This document shows, piece after piece, positions 20,940 to 33,649 of a stretch of 64,000 bases of DNA. Numbering within the stretch: position 1 is the stretch's first letter; each line of letters starts with the position of its first letter. The translations under genes and the position numbers were made by a program. Origin of the DNA: Alligator mississippiensis. Taxonomy: Eukaryota > Chordata > Crocodylia > Alligatoridae. The DNA lies in the NCBI RefSeq assembly GCF_030867095.1, contig NC_081828.1:45795434-45859433 (forward strand). Direction: 5' to 3'. Below the pieces are notes generated by a model, which was not told where the DNA came from, made no database searches, and was given only the letters and a program-made list of their open reading frames with translations.

Positions 20940-21575
20940 ACGTCCCTCTAATCCCCACCATCAGAAAGCTTTTAGGCATCCTCAGCTTGTCTCTGACCAA
21001 TTCCCCACTGTGCTTAGGTCCTCTGTGCATTGCTTTCCTAACTAGCCTTCAGAAAAAGAGTCATCAGGCAAGCAGGGCAACTCTGGCAATGAAGAACACG
21101 AAGGAACATGCTTGTCCATAAAGTGCCAGGAATGCCGATAAAGCTATATAAATAATAAGCAAACAAAACACTATTGAAAGGGTTAATAACTCAGACTGCC
21201 CATTCTTGTAGTCTAAAGGAATGCAAGAAGAAGTAGAATGCACCATAAAGAGGACAGTGATTTCAGATTTAAAACACAGCAAGAAAATATTTTATGATAT
21301 TTTCATAGTGTTTGAGCCAGGATTAAAGGAGGGCAGGCACTAGTTACAGTCCCAGAAAAAAAGGTTCCTGTGGAGTACCATGCTACAAACACACCTTGCT
21401 TTCACCTTCTTCAATTTACATTCTCACTAAAGAAATTAAGAGTTTTCTTCTAGGGGTAGAGGAAACTCCTTCCATCACCATATGGTGAAGGTGCATTGTG
21501 AAGATGAAGTGCAATATGGTGATTCTGTTGTGAAATGTTAACATCATGTCTGAGGCTGACCTTCAACAGCTTATG
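20940..21575. other. Non-coding stretch, no gene recognised
   Basis: No exon, RNA gene or terminal repeat is recognised. Minus-strand open frames reach about 72 codons, within chance expectation. Confidence 0.5.
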
Positions 21576-21582
21576 CTAAAGC

Positions 21583-21720
21583 ATCATTTCTCAGCCCATG
21601 GGTTGTGACCCAAAAGTGGGTCGCAAGAATGTACCAAAGGGTTGTGAATAAACTTGAAAAATGCTTGAGGCTGGAGGGAGCAAGAGGAGGCCTGCAGGGG
21701 GCTCCATGTGCATGTGTGCT
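21583..21720. repeat. hAT-like element fragment
   Basis: TCTCAGCCCATGGGTTGTGA followed by CCAAAAGTGGGTCGC matches the inner end of the hAT MITE group that starts CAGTGGTTCTCAACC and runs through GGGTCGCGACCC. Only one end is recognisable. Confidence 0.5.
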
Positions 21721-22037
21721 GAATTATATGAAGAGATTGGCATTCTACAGGAACTGAACACTCTGGACAAACTTCTTCCACTTAAATATGCAACAGCATT
21801 AGCTCCTGCTAAAAAAAGACTCTGGTGGTAGACTATACCTTTAAAAGGCTCTGGGAGAAGCAAGCTGGAAATGGTGTCTGTGTTGTGCTGAAGTTTATCT
21901 GGCACAATGCCAAGCAGGTAGAACTCAGATCATAATTGTAGCTGACAGTTGGCAGAGTGCTTGGCTCTAGGTGATATCTGAACACCACATTTCTGGATCT
22001 TGCCTGTCCAGTACCTGCTGAAGTGAGTAGACATGAG

Positions 22038-23907
22038 TGTGGCAGAGCACCTTTGGTGTCTGCCACTTTAAGGCTGAGAGCAGGCAGCCAGCAGGTTGGC
22101 AGCAGCCTGCTGCTGCAGCTGAAGGAACAACACCTAGCTGAGCTGCTTCTCACAACACCTCAGAGGTAAGGGAGGAACTTTGGGGATGGTAGGAGGTTCC
22201 TGGGGGCCTGGTAGGGTCCCAAACCCCTAGGAAAAGGCTTTGGGCCTAACATCAGGAGGCCAGCTTTGAAAAGGGACTGAGAGCTTGCAGGCTTACACAG
22301 GGGCTAGGTAGCCCCTGATTTAGAACAAACAGGGGTGAGGCCTGGGGCTCAGGTGAGCCCAGTGGAGAGTAGAGCTGTATGGCAGGGCCTAGAAGGGGAC
22401 CCCAGTTGTCTAAGGAGACCAGCTACTGTGGGGCTGAGACCAATGAACCCCGATTGGTCAATGCAACAGGGCCAGGGCCAGAAGACCAAAGGACAATGAA
22501 GCCCAATGCAAGGGACAGGCCTGGGCCATGATGAACCATCTAGCACCCTGACTGGCTTGGAGGTAGGGCCAGAGCCTAAGGAGGTTGATATCCCCCCTTG
22601 ATGGTGGGGGACATCACTGTCTAGGGGGAGAAAGGCTCAGTGAGACAGAAGGCTGTAATGAAGGAGGCTGAAACTCAGCCTCTGGACAAGGAGGGGTCCA
22701 GAGAGTTGAGCCAGTGAGAGGCAGCCAGCAGCAGCCCAGAAACAGCTAGTAGCCCACTAGGAAGGAGGCCAGGGCAGGTAGACTTCCATGGTCCTCGGTA
22801 AGACTGAAAACTGCACACTGCCATGGAAGTATGGTCTGGTGGAGCTGTCCATGGCAGGACAGGCCCCCAGAAATTCCAGGCCAGTTACCTCCTTGGTGAA
22901 AAGTGCGGAGGGGTGCCTTAAAACCCCAGCCCCCACATCCTGCTGGGTTACCCACACCTAGGGACAGGCATGAGGGCCAGGCACATCTCCAGACACCTGA
23001 CCCCCATGGGGTGCAAGACCCTGGAGGCTTCAGTGAGCAGGCAGAGATGCAGAATGGCCTGAGTGAGAGGACATATGTGGAAGGCCCTAGTGAGAGGGCA
23101 TATACAGAAGTGAAGCCCTAGCGAGAGGATAAAGGAGAACAGCCCTAGTAGGAAGGCATAAGTTAAAGCCCCAGGAAGGGGGCAGATGGGCCAAGGTAAG
23201 TTTTCAGATGGTTGAGGCCGCAACTGGACCAGAGGCCAAGAGACCAGTAAGCCCTCAGATGTGGCGAGGCCAAGTTTGGGTCAGAAGTGAAGAACTTTGG
23301 GCAAATAGTTGGCCTTAATGAGGAGGCGAGAATGACTAGATACCCGGAGAGGAGCCTGGGTCAGAGCTCCACCCAGGGTGAGACAAATTGGTTGGTCACC
23401 TTTCAGATGAGGGTCACGAGAGGGCCCAAGAGGCTGCACACAGGCCAGTCAAGGTGTATGAGTAGGCAAGCCTGATGGCCTACACGGTCACTCAAGGGAG
23501 CAGGAAAGGTTGGGTATGGCCCAGTGAGGGGCAGCATGTAAGAGGCCCGGTGAGAGAGGGTGGAATGGAAGAGGCCCCAGTGAGAGGGAGCAGTATGAAT
23601 GAGGCTCGATGCAGGGGAGTGAAAGGAAGAATGCATGAGGCCTAGCAAGGGGCTGAGTTTGGCCTGGCCACAAGCCAGAGTAAAGAACAACTCAAGGATG
23701 CCATCAGCGAGGCATGGGACATAATAAAGGTAGGTCAGTGTTGTGTATAGGACCCCCTGGCATCAGGGCATTAAAATGGGTAGCCTCCTGCATTTTACAC
23801 CAGTTATGGGATACAGCAAAGTTGTGGCAGGCGAGACAGGGCGGACTTCCCTAGACAGAGGGGTGGGTCAGCACTGCAACTGGCCACATGTTCTTCCCCC
23901 TGTCACA
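22038..23907 (+). mobile_element. Family-B solo LTR, copy 2, perfect 5-bp TSD
   Basis: It begins TGTGGCAG and ends CTGTCACA and is flanked by ATGAG on both sides (22033-22037 and 23908-23912). It is homologous to 7262-8923. Both start TGTGGCAG-GCAC and reach TGCCACTT within about 35 bp. Both carry CCAGGCCAGTTA followed by GGTGCCTTAA in the middle, and ACCCCCTGGCATC then GGGTAGCCTCCTGC near the end. It holds degenerate GGCCCCAGTGAGAGGG units (23040-23180, 23520-23640). It appears CpG-poorer than copy 1, suggesting longer methylation decay. It has no internal region, so it is a solo LTR. Length is 1870 bp against 1662 bp for copy 1. Confidence 0.85.
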
Positions 23908-23912
23908 ATGAG

Positions 23913-24590
23913 CATATAAACTTAGCCTGTCTCCTACAGCTGGGCACTAGTATTTTCTTCCTTCAAACAACACTAATTCTAAAGGACCTTCTGGACAGCA
24001 CCTGTAACAGTGCATACTGGGACGTCTCATAGGAAGTAGCAAGGAACTGTTTCTTGGCTTTAGTAAAGCTGTGCAGCACCTATCAGGAGGGGGTGTTGCC
24101 TGCATCCCAGTTATGAGACATACCTGATAGAACCTGCTCTGACAAAAGCTTCTTTCACTCTGCAGCATTCCCAGGCCCAGCCAGTTGCAGGCTCTTCTGG
24201 AACATGCCTCACAATTGAAATCCCATCAAACAAAGGGGAATGACGATGGATGCTGTATCAGGACCTTGGTAAAAAGGGTTTATCTCCACGTTATTTATTG
24301 AGCAAAACAGAATTCACCTTTTTTTTCCCTTTAACCTTTCACAGAAATGTTCCGGTTTCTCAACAAAACCTATATGTTTCTGTCTCCCAGCCCCAAATCA
24401 ACTGAAAACCAAAGAGATTTTAGTTTTTAAATACCTGAAAAATGAAGAGAGGGAAGACCACATTTCCGTGTTTCACCAAAAATAAAAAATAAAAAAGAAA
24501 CTAAAATTTCCCTTGAAAACCATCGTTTGAATAATAAAGTGCATTTGCCTTTGGAAAAAAAAAGTTCACATGAAAAATTACAGGCTAGAT
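23913..24590. other. Non-coding stretch with AT-rich decayed repeat
   Basis: 24300-24580 is another AAAATTTC/GAAAA-rich block like those at 1180 and 14220. No gene is recognised. Confidence 0.5.
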
Positions 24591-24605
24591 CCATTACCTA
24601 GCCCA

Positions 24606-24755
24606 TAGTAGTGTATTCTGGGATATATGTCTATGAGAAGAACTCCTGGCCATGGTCAGTAGCAGTGCATGCTGGGAAATTAATCCTGTTTGGAGCACTA
24701 ACTCCACAGATCCTCATTGGCAGGGTCAGTGGCACAACATGCTGGGATATGCGCC
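24606..24755 (+). repeat. Degenerate tandem units with CATGCTGGGA motif
   Basis: Three loosely repeated units carry GTGTATTCTGGGATA (about 24610), GTGCATGCTGGGAAA (about 24667) and ACAACATGCTGGGATA (about 24734), each followed by an AGAACT/AGCACTAACT-like segment. A related GTGCATACTGGGA lies at about 24010. The motif resembles half of the ZNF143/THAP11 binding sequence. Confidence 0.45.
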
Positions 24756-24759
24756 ATCT

Positions 24760-27700
24760 GGGAAGAACTAACTATGTACTGTGCTGACACTAATCATTTT
24801 TCCCCCTGTTCTTGGCACAGTGCATTCTGCTCAAACACACTTCAAAGGGGCTGCTTTATAGAAAGAATGTTTCAAAAATATAATATTTCCATCTGTTATT
24901 CCAATAGTATATGCGGTGGGACTCGCCTTATGAACTATTTTCCTTTCTTTGCTCACTTTTAGATGTCCAAATATTTGATTATAAAGCCCTCAGGGCCGGT
25001 CAGCCAATCAGGATGTTGGATCATGAACAGAACCCTAACCCTATAATTTGGTCTGAAGTGGGCACAACCCCCTGCTGTAGAACTAAGGAAGCTTGTTCCA
25101 TTATAACTATAAGATTGTTCCGTTTGAAGGTTTCCCTGTGAAAGGGGGTCAGGAAGGGAGCATGCTCTTAAATCCAATAGGATAAACTGTATTTGTTTAC
25201 TTCCCTGTTTGCACGCTATCTTTGCTTTATAATAAATGTATATGAAGATTGTGGGGTCCTGTGGTTTATCTTAGAAGGGAAGTTTTACATATTTTGTTTG
25301 GGATACAACAGCCCAGCTTCAATTAATAGTAAAATCTCAGAGCCAGAATTGTTTATGGAACAAATATGTGCACCATGAGACCCTGATGCACCTCACCACA
25401 CAAATGCACATATACAGAGAGATGCAGCCCATCATGTACTTAGGGCATAAATAGATTAAGGCTAAGTGCAGGCATTCAAGCCTGCAGCAGAAGTGCTTTA
25501 CCTTTCAAGCTTTTCTCGACATGCTCCAAGTCAGGTCAGGAGGAAGCAGAACACATATTAGCCGTTGTAGGGGTGGGGGTTGGGCTCAGAGTCTGGCTGC
25601 ATATCCCAAGCCCAGCAGGAAGTTGGGGGCATCGCACACCTTCCAACATGCTCCATGAACTCCCTAGGCTGCTGAAGACTCCCAAGTAGAGCCAAATGGC
25701 TAAGCAACCCCTGATTGGCTGGTGGGGACATTATGGTCACCCACCTGGATTTGATGCGGCAGTGGCTTATCATGGCATGCACCCTCATGGCCATGGGCCA
25801 GCAGTCAGCTGTCTCACGCATGACCACCCAACACACCCTGTGCCCGCCACATGTATGAGCATGTATGTGCCCAGATACCTGTAACCTCCCTTCCCCCCCA
25901 ATATTGGTAGCCCCAGGCCCACACCGTGTTAAGCTGTCCAGATCTGCAAAGCCCTGGCCAACTAACTCCTCATCTCCACCTCACCTGTGTGGACTAGGAG
26001 CCCTCTTCAGATGAGTAGGGCTGGAGGGCTTCGAGTGCCCCCACTCTGGCACTAGACCATGGGTCTCCAGGCACAGGCTCCTCTGCCCCTGCACCCCAAG
26101 CACCGCTGCTCACAATCCATACCCCACCCTTCTCCCACTGCAACCCCCCATCCCCTGGGCCTGGGCGACTCATTCAAGTGCCATGGAACTACCATTGCAA
26201 GCAATCACCAACCTATCTATTCTAACCCCACAAAGGGTCCCATTTGATCCTCATGTCACCCGCACCATATACACGTCTCCAGTGCTCTGTTGGTGTCTGG
26301 CAGACCATCCTGGATACAGCATCTCAGGCTCTACAACTGCGCCTCCTGCACACAAATGCGGAGCTGCAGATAAGGGAGACACTGAGACCTCTGGTAAGTC
26401 CCCTGTCCAGACCCTTTCCCCACCTGGGGCTGGAAGCCATGCAGCTCCTCATGACCAAGCACTGACCATGGCACAGAATGCCTGTGCTCCACCTGCAAGC
26501 TGGGAAAAACTGGAGCCCTGGGTTCCATCCCCCTGCTGTGGGGACGAGGAGGGCTGAGGAACCCAAGTGTCAGGGCTCAGAGGGATGAGCCTTCTTCAGT
26601 TTTCCAGGAAGAAAGGGAGGGAGCGAGTGAGGGGAGTGTTTTGCTAGGGAGAATTCCCATTTCCTGCTGTGCCTTACCTGCAGTGGTGCTCATTTGTAGC
26701 TGCTCTGCCAAACAGTGCCTGGAGGATCACCAGCAAAAATGCAGTTTCACCTGTTGGTTACACCATGGCTGGAGGGCTTGAAAAAAGCTTTCAGTGTATA
26801 TTGGGTTCTGCTTGTGTTAGGGGTTGTGTCAGGTGGATCTGGGTAAACACACTGGATTCTCTGTGCTCCTGTACGGTCCAGAGGTTGTCTCACTGAAAAG
26901 CTCAATACTATACTTAACAGAGACTCATAACAGGCTGCACAACTTACACACACATAGATGTATTCCCTGCACTCTTGGGCATCAGACCAAGTGACATAAG
27001 AAGACAGACCTAACCACTCCCCTGTTGCCAGATTTATGGGGCCATGGAGAGGCCAACAGGCCGGGTACTGTGACTTCGTGTGTTGTGTTAAATTTAGATA
27101 AGGGGTGGGGCGAATGGAAATGAAATGATTATGCAGAGTAATCAGATGTGAAATCTATTCCTCCAGTGTTTTATATCAACACCAAATGAGTCCCTGATCA
27201 GGCACGACCTTGACAGAAAAGCATGGGTCAAGCTGAACAGACTAAGCTCTGGATACAGATGCTTCAAAACAATATTGTACAAAATGAACAACTTGGACAA
27301 CCCCCTATGTAAAAGCTGTGTCCAGCAATCAGCGCAGCCCTTAATCGAAAGCTGTAATCTTTACAAACGCCTAGACAGGGTAGATGGAATCCACACACTG
27401 AGTGATGGGGCAGACCACACAAGCTCTGATCAAGGCTAGTACACCACCCCTGGATGGGGGTGAGTGGGGTGCTGCAAAGCTCCATGGGGTGCCGGTAGAA
27501 TGCAACCTAATGTGAGTTGGGATGGGATCTGGTACAGTTTTTCATTACAGCTCTCTAACCTACAGCACTGAAGTCTGATACCATATCCATCCAGGGTTAT
27601 CTTAGAATGGGATCTGCTATTTTTACAGTGCTCTATGTGCCCTGACCATCTGTTCAGTTATGGCTGTAGAGCGCTTTCTGTGTGCATACCACACAATAAG

Positions 27701-28313
27701 GGTAACTTTTGTACCTGGCCTCCATGTTTACATAGGTGTCACTGGTATTAAAGTAATCATGGACAGATCATGCAAACACATCATCCAGTCAGGTGGAGAA
27801 TTACCCCATAATAAATAAGGGGTAACTTATATTGTACTGATATAAATTATACAGGTTTAAATTTTGTCTGCTACATCCATCTTGGGGTAGCTGTTTTTAC
27901 AATAATAGATGCCTACTGCATGCAACTACCCCAAGATAACTGCACATCTGTCTGTTCCTGATCCTGACATCATTTACATGGGCATACAAAACAAATGTAA
28001 ATTATACTAGAGTATGTATTAGCCTGCCTGCCCTTCTTTTTTGGTATATCTATGCCAGCAAAACTCCTGGTGTGAAAGCATCTATGCTGACAGAAGAAGG
28101 TTTTTGTGGGTTTCCCTTCTGTCATTCAGCAAGATGATATAGCTGTACTGGCAGAAAAAGCCTTTCTGCAGATGATACTGTCTTCACTACAGGGTTCTGT
28201 TGAAGTACCTGTAGCAACAGAGGCTCTATAATATAAGCACACTCTAAGTTGAACATTGGTCTGCTTATTTGACACTACAATAAAACACCTGCATTAATTA
28301 TAATTATCTACAG
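24760..28313. other. Long non-coding stretch, no gene recognised
   Basis: Mixed unique-looking sequence. 25880-26560 is C-rich, so several frames stay open (up to 124 codons at 26183-26557), but they overlap in multiple frames and show no domain or bordering splice pattern I trust. 28020-28220 contains ATCTATGCCAGCAAAACTCC and related words that recall a reptile MITE, without clear ends. Confidence 0.5.
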
Positions 28314-28837
28314 TGGGCTCCCCAGCATGCTCAGCGGCAGATCTGGAAGTGGACCAGAAGTACTTCCAGTCCACTTTTGGGTCCACCAGGGAGTGTGCTG
28401 GGGCCCCCTGCACCTCCCCCAGCTCAGCGACTCGTGCTTCCTGGGTCTGGCGGGGCACCCAGGGTCCCCCCGCAGCCAATCACTAAGCTGGAAGGGTGCA
28501 GGGATGGGGGGGGGGGGGAATACTTCTGGTCCACTTCTGAGTTTGCTGCTGAGCACATGGAGGCCCCCCCCCCCCCCCCGCACTCCTGTGGGATGCTCCA
28601 TCTGCCTTAGCATCTCAGCGATCAGAAGCCGTGCTGGTACCTCAAGGTATGTAGAAAAAACATTTAAAGCTGTGTCTGTCCAAATTGCTGATTGTCCAAA
28701 TCAGCATCAAATCTTCAGATTTGGATTTAGCCAAATTGAATCAGGGATAGAGATCTGAATCAACGAACTGAATCACTGTCCCTGATTAGGGCTAAATCTG
28801 AATCCTAATTGAATAGGGCCCGCTTCGCACACCCCTA
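28314..28837. mobile_element. Fold-back hAT MITE, copy 1 (one end truncated)
   Basis: The right end TTCGCACACCCCTA matches the inverse complement of the left ends at 30450 and 44006. The element lies in the opposite orientation to those two. The left part begins abruptly at GGGCTCCCCAGCATGCTCAG, an internal position in the other copies, so the terminal arm of about 200 bp is missing there. It shares TATGTAGAAAAAACATTTAA, TCCAAATCAGCATC and CACTCCTGTGGGATG with its relatives. It contains G12 and C16 homopolymers (28508-28519, 28565-28580). Confidence 0.82.
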
Positions 28838-29120
28838 ATGTATAGACACCCAATGGTTCTTTCTGTTCTAGCCTGAGTCAGTTTAAGGCACTTCTGAATT
28901 GTGTATTATTAATCAGACTGTTCAGAGAGGGAGACAGACAGTTCACAAAAATGCCAAACCTGATTTCACTCAAAGCCTGTTAGAGAGGCTATTTTATTTT
29001 TTCTTTCCAGGGAGATCTAGAACTTCACGAGCAAAATGTATAGAATGCAAGTCTTGTTCACGTCCCCTCCTGTAGCCAAACGTTTTATAATATTAGCATA
29101 GAGAAGGCTTCTCACCCCAT

Positions 29121-29162
<42 letters not shown>

Positions 29163-30441
29163 ACTTCCATTTGTTAGCCAAGGTCAGAACAAAATGAGTC
29201 TTTCTTTTTGTACAGTCCATTAAAATCCATTACTTAATGCCCCCCCGCCCCCCCCCAGGTGCCCAAAGTAGCATTCTTTAATGAAAATGTCATCAGAGCT
29301 TGCATTAGTGCCATGCTGTATATTAACCAAGTAGAAGAGACCCTGAAATAAGGGGGAGATGAAAGCCTAGGGCTGGAACTGAACCCCACAGGGCATAGGT
29401 GAAGGTCAGATCCCATCCATACAGCAAGCTATTCAAGCACATTAGTATTTTTCCCCTATGACCCAAAATGTTGTGCTCAATCTACTTAGCTGAAAATAAG
29501 AGCTTTTATTATGTGCTCAGTCATTTTAAATCACTTTTTATTAAACAAACTTTTTTGCCATTTAAAATGTTCCCAAATGTCAAATCTTGCAAAATCTGAA
29601 ATGTTTCCAGCATCTTCCTGATCCTCTTCCATGAGCAATAGCTGATTTAATTGCATTGGAACTGAAAAAAATCAGAGGTATGGAAATTCTATAAATAAAT
29701 AGGGTCTGCTCTAATGACACTGCTAACAACAAAAATGTAGACCCACAATGGATGTTCACATTCCACAGATTCAGTCTCCTGAAACTGTCACCATGTCAGA
29801 GCATTCTGAATTTTTCCTGGTGCTAGTAAGCAGCATTATCTTGCTGTAACGTATTACCACATTCTGATATGACACCATCATGTTATAACACAGGGTCCTC
29901 ATATTGCAAGGCATCATTGCAACCTTACAATCCACCATCCCTTCATGAAAGGTACAATTTCACAACGTCACCACAAATCAACACCACCCCAATGAAATAT
30001 TGAGGCAGTTGCAAAGGACTTGACATCAGTCATTATTATGTATGCTTTAATATTCATCATGCTTATTTGTAGAGCGAAACAGTGAATGGTAACATCTAGG
30101 TGTCATTACAAGTCTGTAAGGTTAAGATTTTAGTGAGACTAATGACAGAAATGGGAATTCATACCTCTTAGTCATTGGCTGAGACTGTCTACAGACTCAG
30201 GCAGACAATGTTCTAGTGACTATATTTGGGTCATTGTGGAAGGGTGTGTTTGTTCTTATTGGTATGATTTCTTCTTTTTTGTGCAAGCATGGGACATTGC
30301 TTTTTAATGAAAGTTCAGAACCTACAGCATATGAAACCTACCAAGCAGACCACATAAATATATCAAAAAGGCTGGGTGTTTGAAATACTCCCTTTCACAT
30401 AAGTGTAGTATAATAAAATAGAAAAAGTATCATAAACTGGC
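28838..30441. other. Non-coding stretch, no gene recognised
   Basis: Holds the (GA) microsatellite at 29124-29157 and a C-rich tract at 29241-29258. The rest is unassigned AT-rich sequence with no ORF above about 67 codons. Confidence 0.55.
29124..29157. repeat. (GA)17 microsatellite
   Basis: An uninterrupted GA dinucleotide run of 34 bp. Confidence 0.97.
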
Positions 30442-30449
30442 CAAAGTAG

Positions 30450-31217
30450 TAGGGGTGTGTGAAAGGGATTGTATTTGATTTGGATTTGGATTCAGCCTGA
30501 ATCAGGGACAGTGATTTGATTGGTTGATTCAGATCATTGCCCCTGATTCGATTCAGCCAAATCCAGATCTGAAGATTCGATGCTGATTCAGAGAGTCAGT
30601 GATTCAGCCATAGACACAGCTTTAAATGTTTTTTCTACATACCTTGAGGTACCAGCGCGGCTCATGAGCGCTGTGATGCTGGGGCAGATGGAGCATCCCA
30701 CAGGAGCGCAGGGGGCCCTCCCACTTGGTCAGCGGTGAACCCGGAAGTGGATCCGAAATACTTCCAGTCCGCTTCCAGGTCCACTAGGGAACACACACGA
30801 AGGACCCTCTGTGCCCCCCCAGCTCAGCAATTGGCCATGGGGGGATTCCCCCAACCCAGGAGGCACCAGTCACTGAGCCATGGAGGCATGGGAGGGCCCT
30901 GGTGCACTCCCCAGTGGACCTAGAAGTGGACCAGGAGTGCTTCTGGTCAACTTCCGGGTCTGCTGCCGAGTGCGCTGGGGAGCCTCCCACGCTCCTGTGG
31001 GACACTCCATCTGCCCCATCATCTCAGCATTCATGAGCTGCCTGGTACCTCAAGGTATGTAGAAAAAACATTTAAAGCTGTGTCTATATCCAAATCTCCG
31101 AATCTTTCCAAATTGATTCAGAGGGTTCCGATTCAATTCAGATTCAGAGATTCAGCCACTGAATCGGGCCAAATCTCTGCCAAATCAAATCAGAGACTAA
31201 AGCTTCACACAGCACTA
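30450..31217. mobile_element. Fold-back hAT MITE, copy 2, 8-bp TSD
   Basis: Ends TAGGGGTGTGTGAA and TTCACACAGCACTA are inverse complements. The flanking octamers CAAAGTAG (30442-30449) and CGAAGTAG (31218-31225) match at 7 of 8. Arms of roughly 200 bp pair along much of their length: GATTCAG/CTGAATC words, ACAGCTTTAAATGTTTTTTC with GAAAAAACATTTAAAGCTGT, and CCTTGAGGTACC with its complement. The centre is GC-rich with GGAAGTGGA and TCCACTT words that also pair. Neither a transposase nor a credible ORF is present. Confidence 0.9.
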
Positions 31218-31225
31218 CGAAGTAG

Positions 31226-33410
31226 CTTTTCAAAATTTAGTTACAAAATGAACTTGTTCAATAATTAGGTCACATTAATTGAAAGAGTATCAATAACATT
31301 TACTATCACTTCTTCCTAATACTGGATTGTCATTGAATAATGTTATTATTTATGTGTTGCATACAGAAATATTGTTATGTAATTGTATTGATAAGACTTT
31401 CAATCTGAATATAGACATATGGGCAATTCACAGTTAGGTTGAAGGAGGAGGCCCTTTACCACTTATCAGCTGCTCCATTGTAACAGCCTATGTGCATACT
31501 CATACCACATAGTAAACTAAACTCCAATAACTTATCCTTCTTTCATTTAGGATCAAGATGGTATGGTTCACCTTCTACTTACTGAAGGATAGGGGCATGC
31601 ATGTAAGCAGTCACCACAATGTAGCTGATGTATAGTCAATTCCCACCCTCTTACAACTCTTGGTAAATAGCTTATATATCCATATCCTCGATATGAAACA
31701 GGGATCAAATCTTTCCACAAATCCTTATGTGAAATAATAATAAAAATAACAACAATAATAATACCCTGATGGAAAAATGCATAGGATATCTTTGGGATTA
31801 AAACTAGTCACCTTATTCAAAGAAGAAGAAGGTCCCCATCTGTCATGGAATATCAGTCAGAAGATCTGAGTTCTTTTGGCCTTTCTGAGATCTGATATAA
31901 TTTCTGCGTGCTGTGGAGCCCAATTCACCACAACCTGGATCTCATGTTATATTCTCACATAACTGAGTCCGGGGGAAGCACTTTCCACCAAAGTAAATTA
32001 CAGCGCAGGAGAGGCAAAGCAGGTTTGAAATGTCTTCAGCTTTTTGGGGAACAGCAATTAAATGTGTTTTCACATCCAGCATAGATTTGCTGAGATACTC
32101 CTTCTTATCCACTGCCCTCCACCTGAATTCTGAATCATTCACTGAATATGCTTTTGTCTGCACACCAGCCAGGAAAAATGCTAATGTGCTCAAGCAAAAT
32201 CTACGAGGCAAATTAAACTTTGATGATGCCCCCCCTGCTCTCCCCTCCCAAACTAATTTCCTGAGTTCTTGGTCTTGGGAATATATTGGTATAGTAGATT
32301 CCTTTCACTTCACGGTGTACATTCATACATCAAACTCCCTCAATGGAACAGTCTTGGAGAACAGCAGCTCCTTTTGCTGGAGTGGGGGCTCCTGGAAATG
32401 TCAGATGGGGTCAGGGAAAAAGAAGTTACACAAATATACAGTGGAGCCCTCTCAGAGTGAAGTGGTTTGGGGTTTGGCACAAAAATGGTTCACAGCAGGT
32501 TCAATTACCCTCTGTGTAAAGAGCCAGAACAAGGTCTGTGCACCACTTAAGCTCTATTTTGAGTGCTTAAGTGAAGCCTAAGTGGAACCCAGGGCTCACA
32601 CTGGTCCTCCCAAAAGCAGAGAATTGCATCTTGTATAAGTAAGGTTTCATTCTGGCAGACTAAGGCATGACTAACTGAAGGCTCATCCTCCCTTCATCCC
32701 AGTAGTGGGCCCTTTCTTCCACGTTCCCAATACTGGAGTAGGAACTTAACTGTTCCCTTACAGAAGGGAGCGACCATAATAATACTGACTCCTAGTCCCT
32801 CTTGTAGAAGCTACAGCACTACTGGGAAACAGGGTTTTTATCCACCACCCCACCTGTTTCCCACCAGGGTGATCTTGGCAACTTCTCCTGTCCCTCCTCT
32901 GCTTTGCCATCTGGAATGATATTTCTATCCCATCTCCCTAACGCCTTTTCCCTAGAAGCTACATTCAAAATTGCTGAGCAGTTTTCAAGCAAGAATATTA
33001 CAAGAGTTTAAAACCAGTGGAGCTAATTCTGCTTCCCCTTTCTAGTTCCTATCTACTAATCTGGCTATGTACAAGGACTGTGAATAAGCTGAAAGAGGAC
33101 TAGGAAAATTGTTCCAAGTACAGCAGCAGTGTAGAGCTCAGATTAACAAAATCACATATAGAGCTGGGTGTAATGTTTCAAGTGAGCAGTCTATCTATTG
33201 GCGGTGGGGGGGAAGCAGCTTTCAGTTGATCGAAACAATTTGCAAATTCAGACTGGATTTGGCAGATTTGTCTGAAAAGAGAAAAAAAGTTTTAAAAAGT
33301 CAAAAATTTTCATTTGTTCTTCAGGAGAAAATGTTTCAATTGCCACAAAACAGTGTTTTGCTTTGAAATCTAGCTAACTATAATTTTTTTAAAAGACTGC
33401 ACACCCAAAA
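31226..33410. other. Non-coding stretch with a weak exon candidate
   Basis: Mostly unassigned. 31942-32581 is unusual in being open on both strands (183 codons plus, 89 codons minus). 33230-33400 is an AAAATTTT-rich block like other decayed repeats here. Confidence 0.5.
31945..32170 (-). other. Speculative minus-strand terminal exon
   Basis: On the minus strand a pyrimidine-rich stretch, TTTTTCCTGGCTGGTGTGCAG-like with AG at about 32168, precedes an open frame of about 73 codons ending in a stop at 31942-31944. The encoded peptide is not compositionally biased and contains several Cys residues near its end. I do not recognise it. The overlapping plus-strand frame and the chance rate of such ORFs in 64 kb keep this speculative. 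Confidence 0.15.
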
Positions 33411-33411
33411 A

Positions 33412-33648
33412 TGGAAAGAAACATTTTAGGAAGAATTTTCTCACTAGGAGGGTAGTAAAGCACTGGATCAGGTTACCCAGAGCAGTGGTGGAATCTCCTT
33501 CCTTGGAGGTTTTTTAAACCCGGCTAGACAAAGCTTTGGCTGGGATGATCTAGTTGGGGATGGTCCTGCTTTGAGCGGGAAGGGACGGGGTGGTGTAGAT
33601 GACCTCCTGAGGTCACCTCCAACCCTAATTTTCTATGATTCTATGATT
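33412..33648 (+). mobile_element. CR1 LINE 3' end
   Basis: Landmarks of the CR1 3' UTR occur in order: AATTTTCTCACTAGGAGGGT, GCACTGGATCAGGTTACCCA, GGAATCTCCTTCCTTGGAGG, GGCTAGACAAAGC, TGGGATGATCTAGTTGGGG, GATGACCTCCTGAGGTCACC, and the terminal TTCTATGATTCTATGATT octamer repeats. It is a severely 5'-truncated copy with no ORF2 catalytic region. Its tail faces the tail of the minus-strand CR1 that starts at 33941. Confidence 0.95.
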
Positions 33649-33649
33649 T

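Noticed and set aside
32030-32581. 183-codon plus-strand ORF
   Set aside because: About one ORF of this size is expected by chance in a window of this length. No domain or repeat match was seen.
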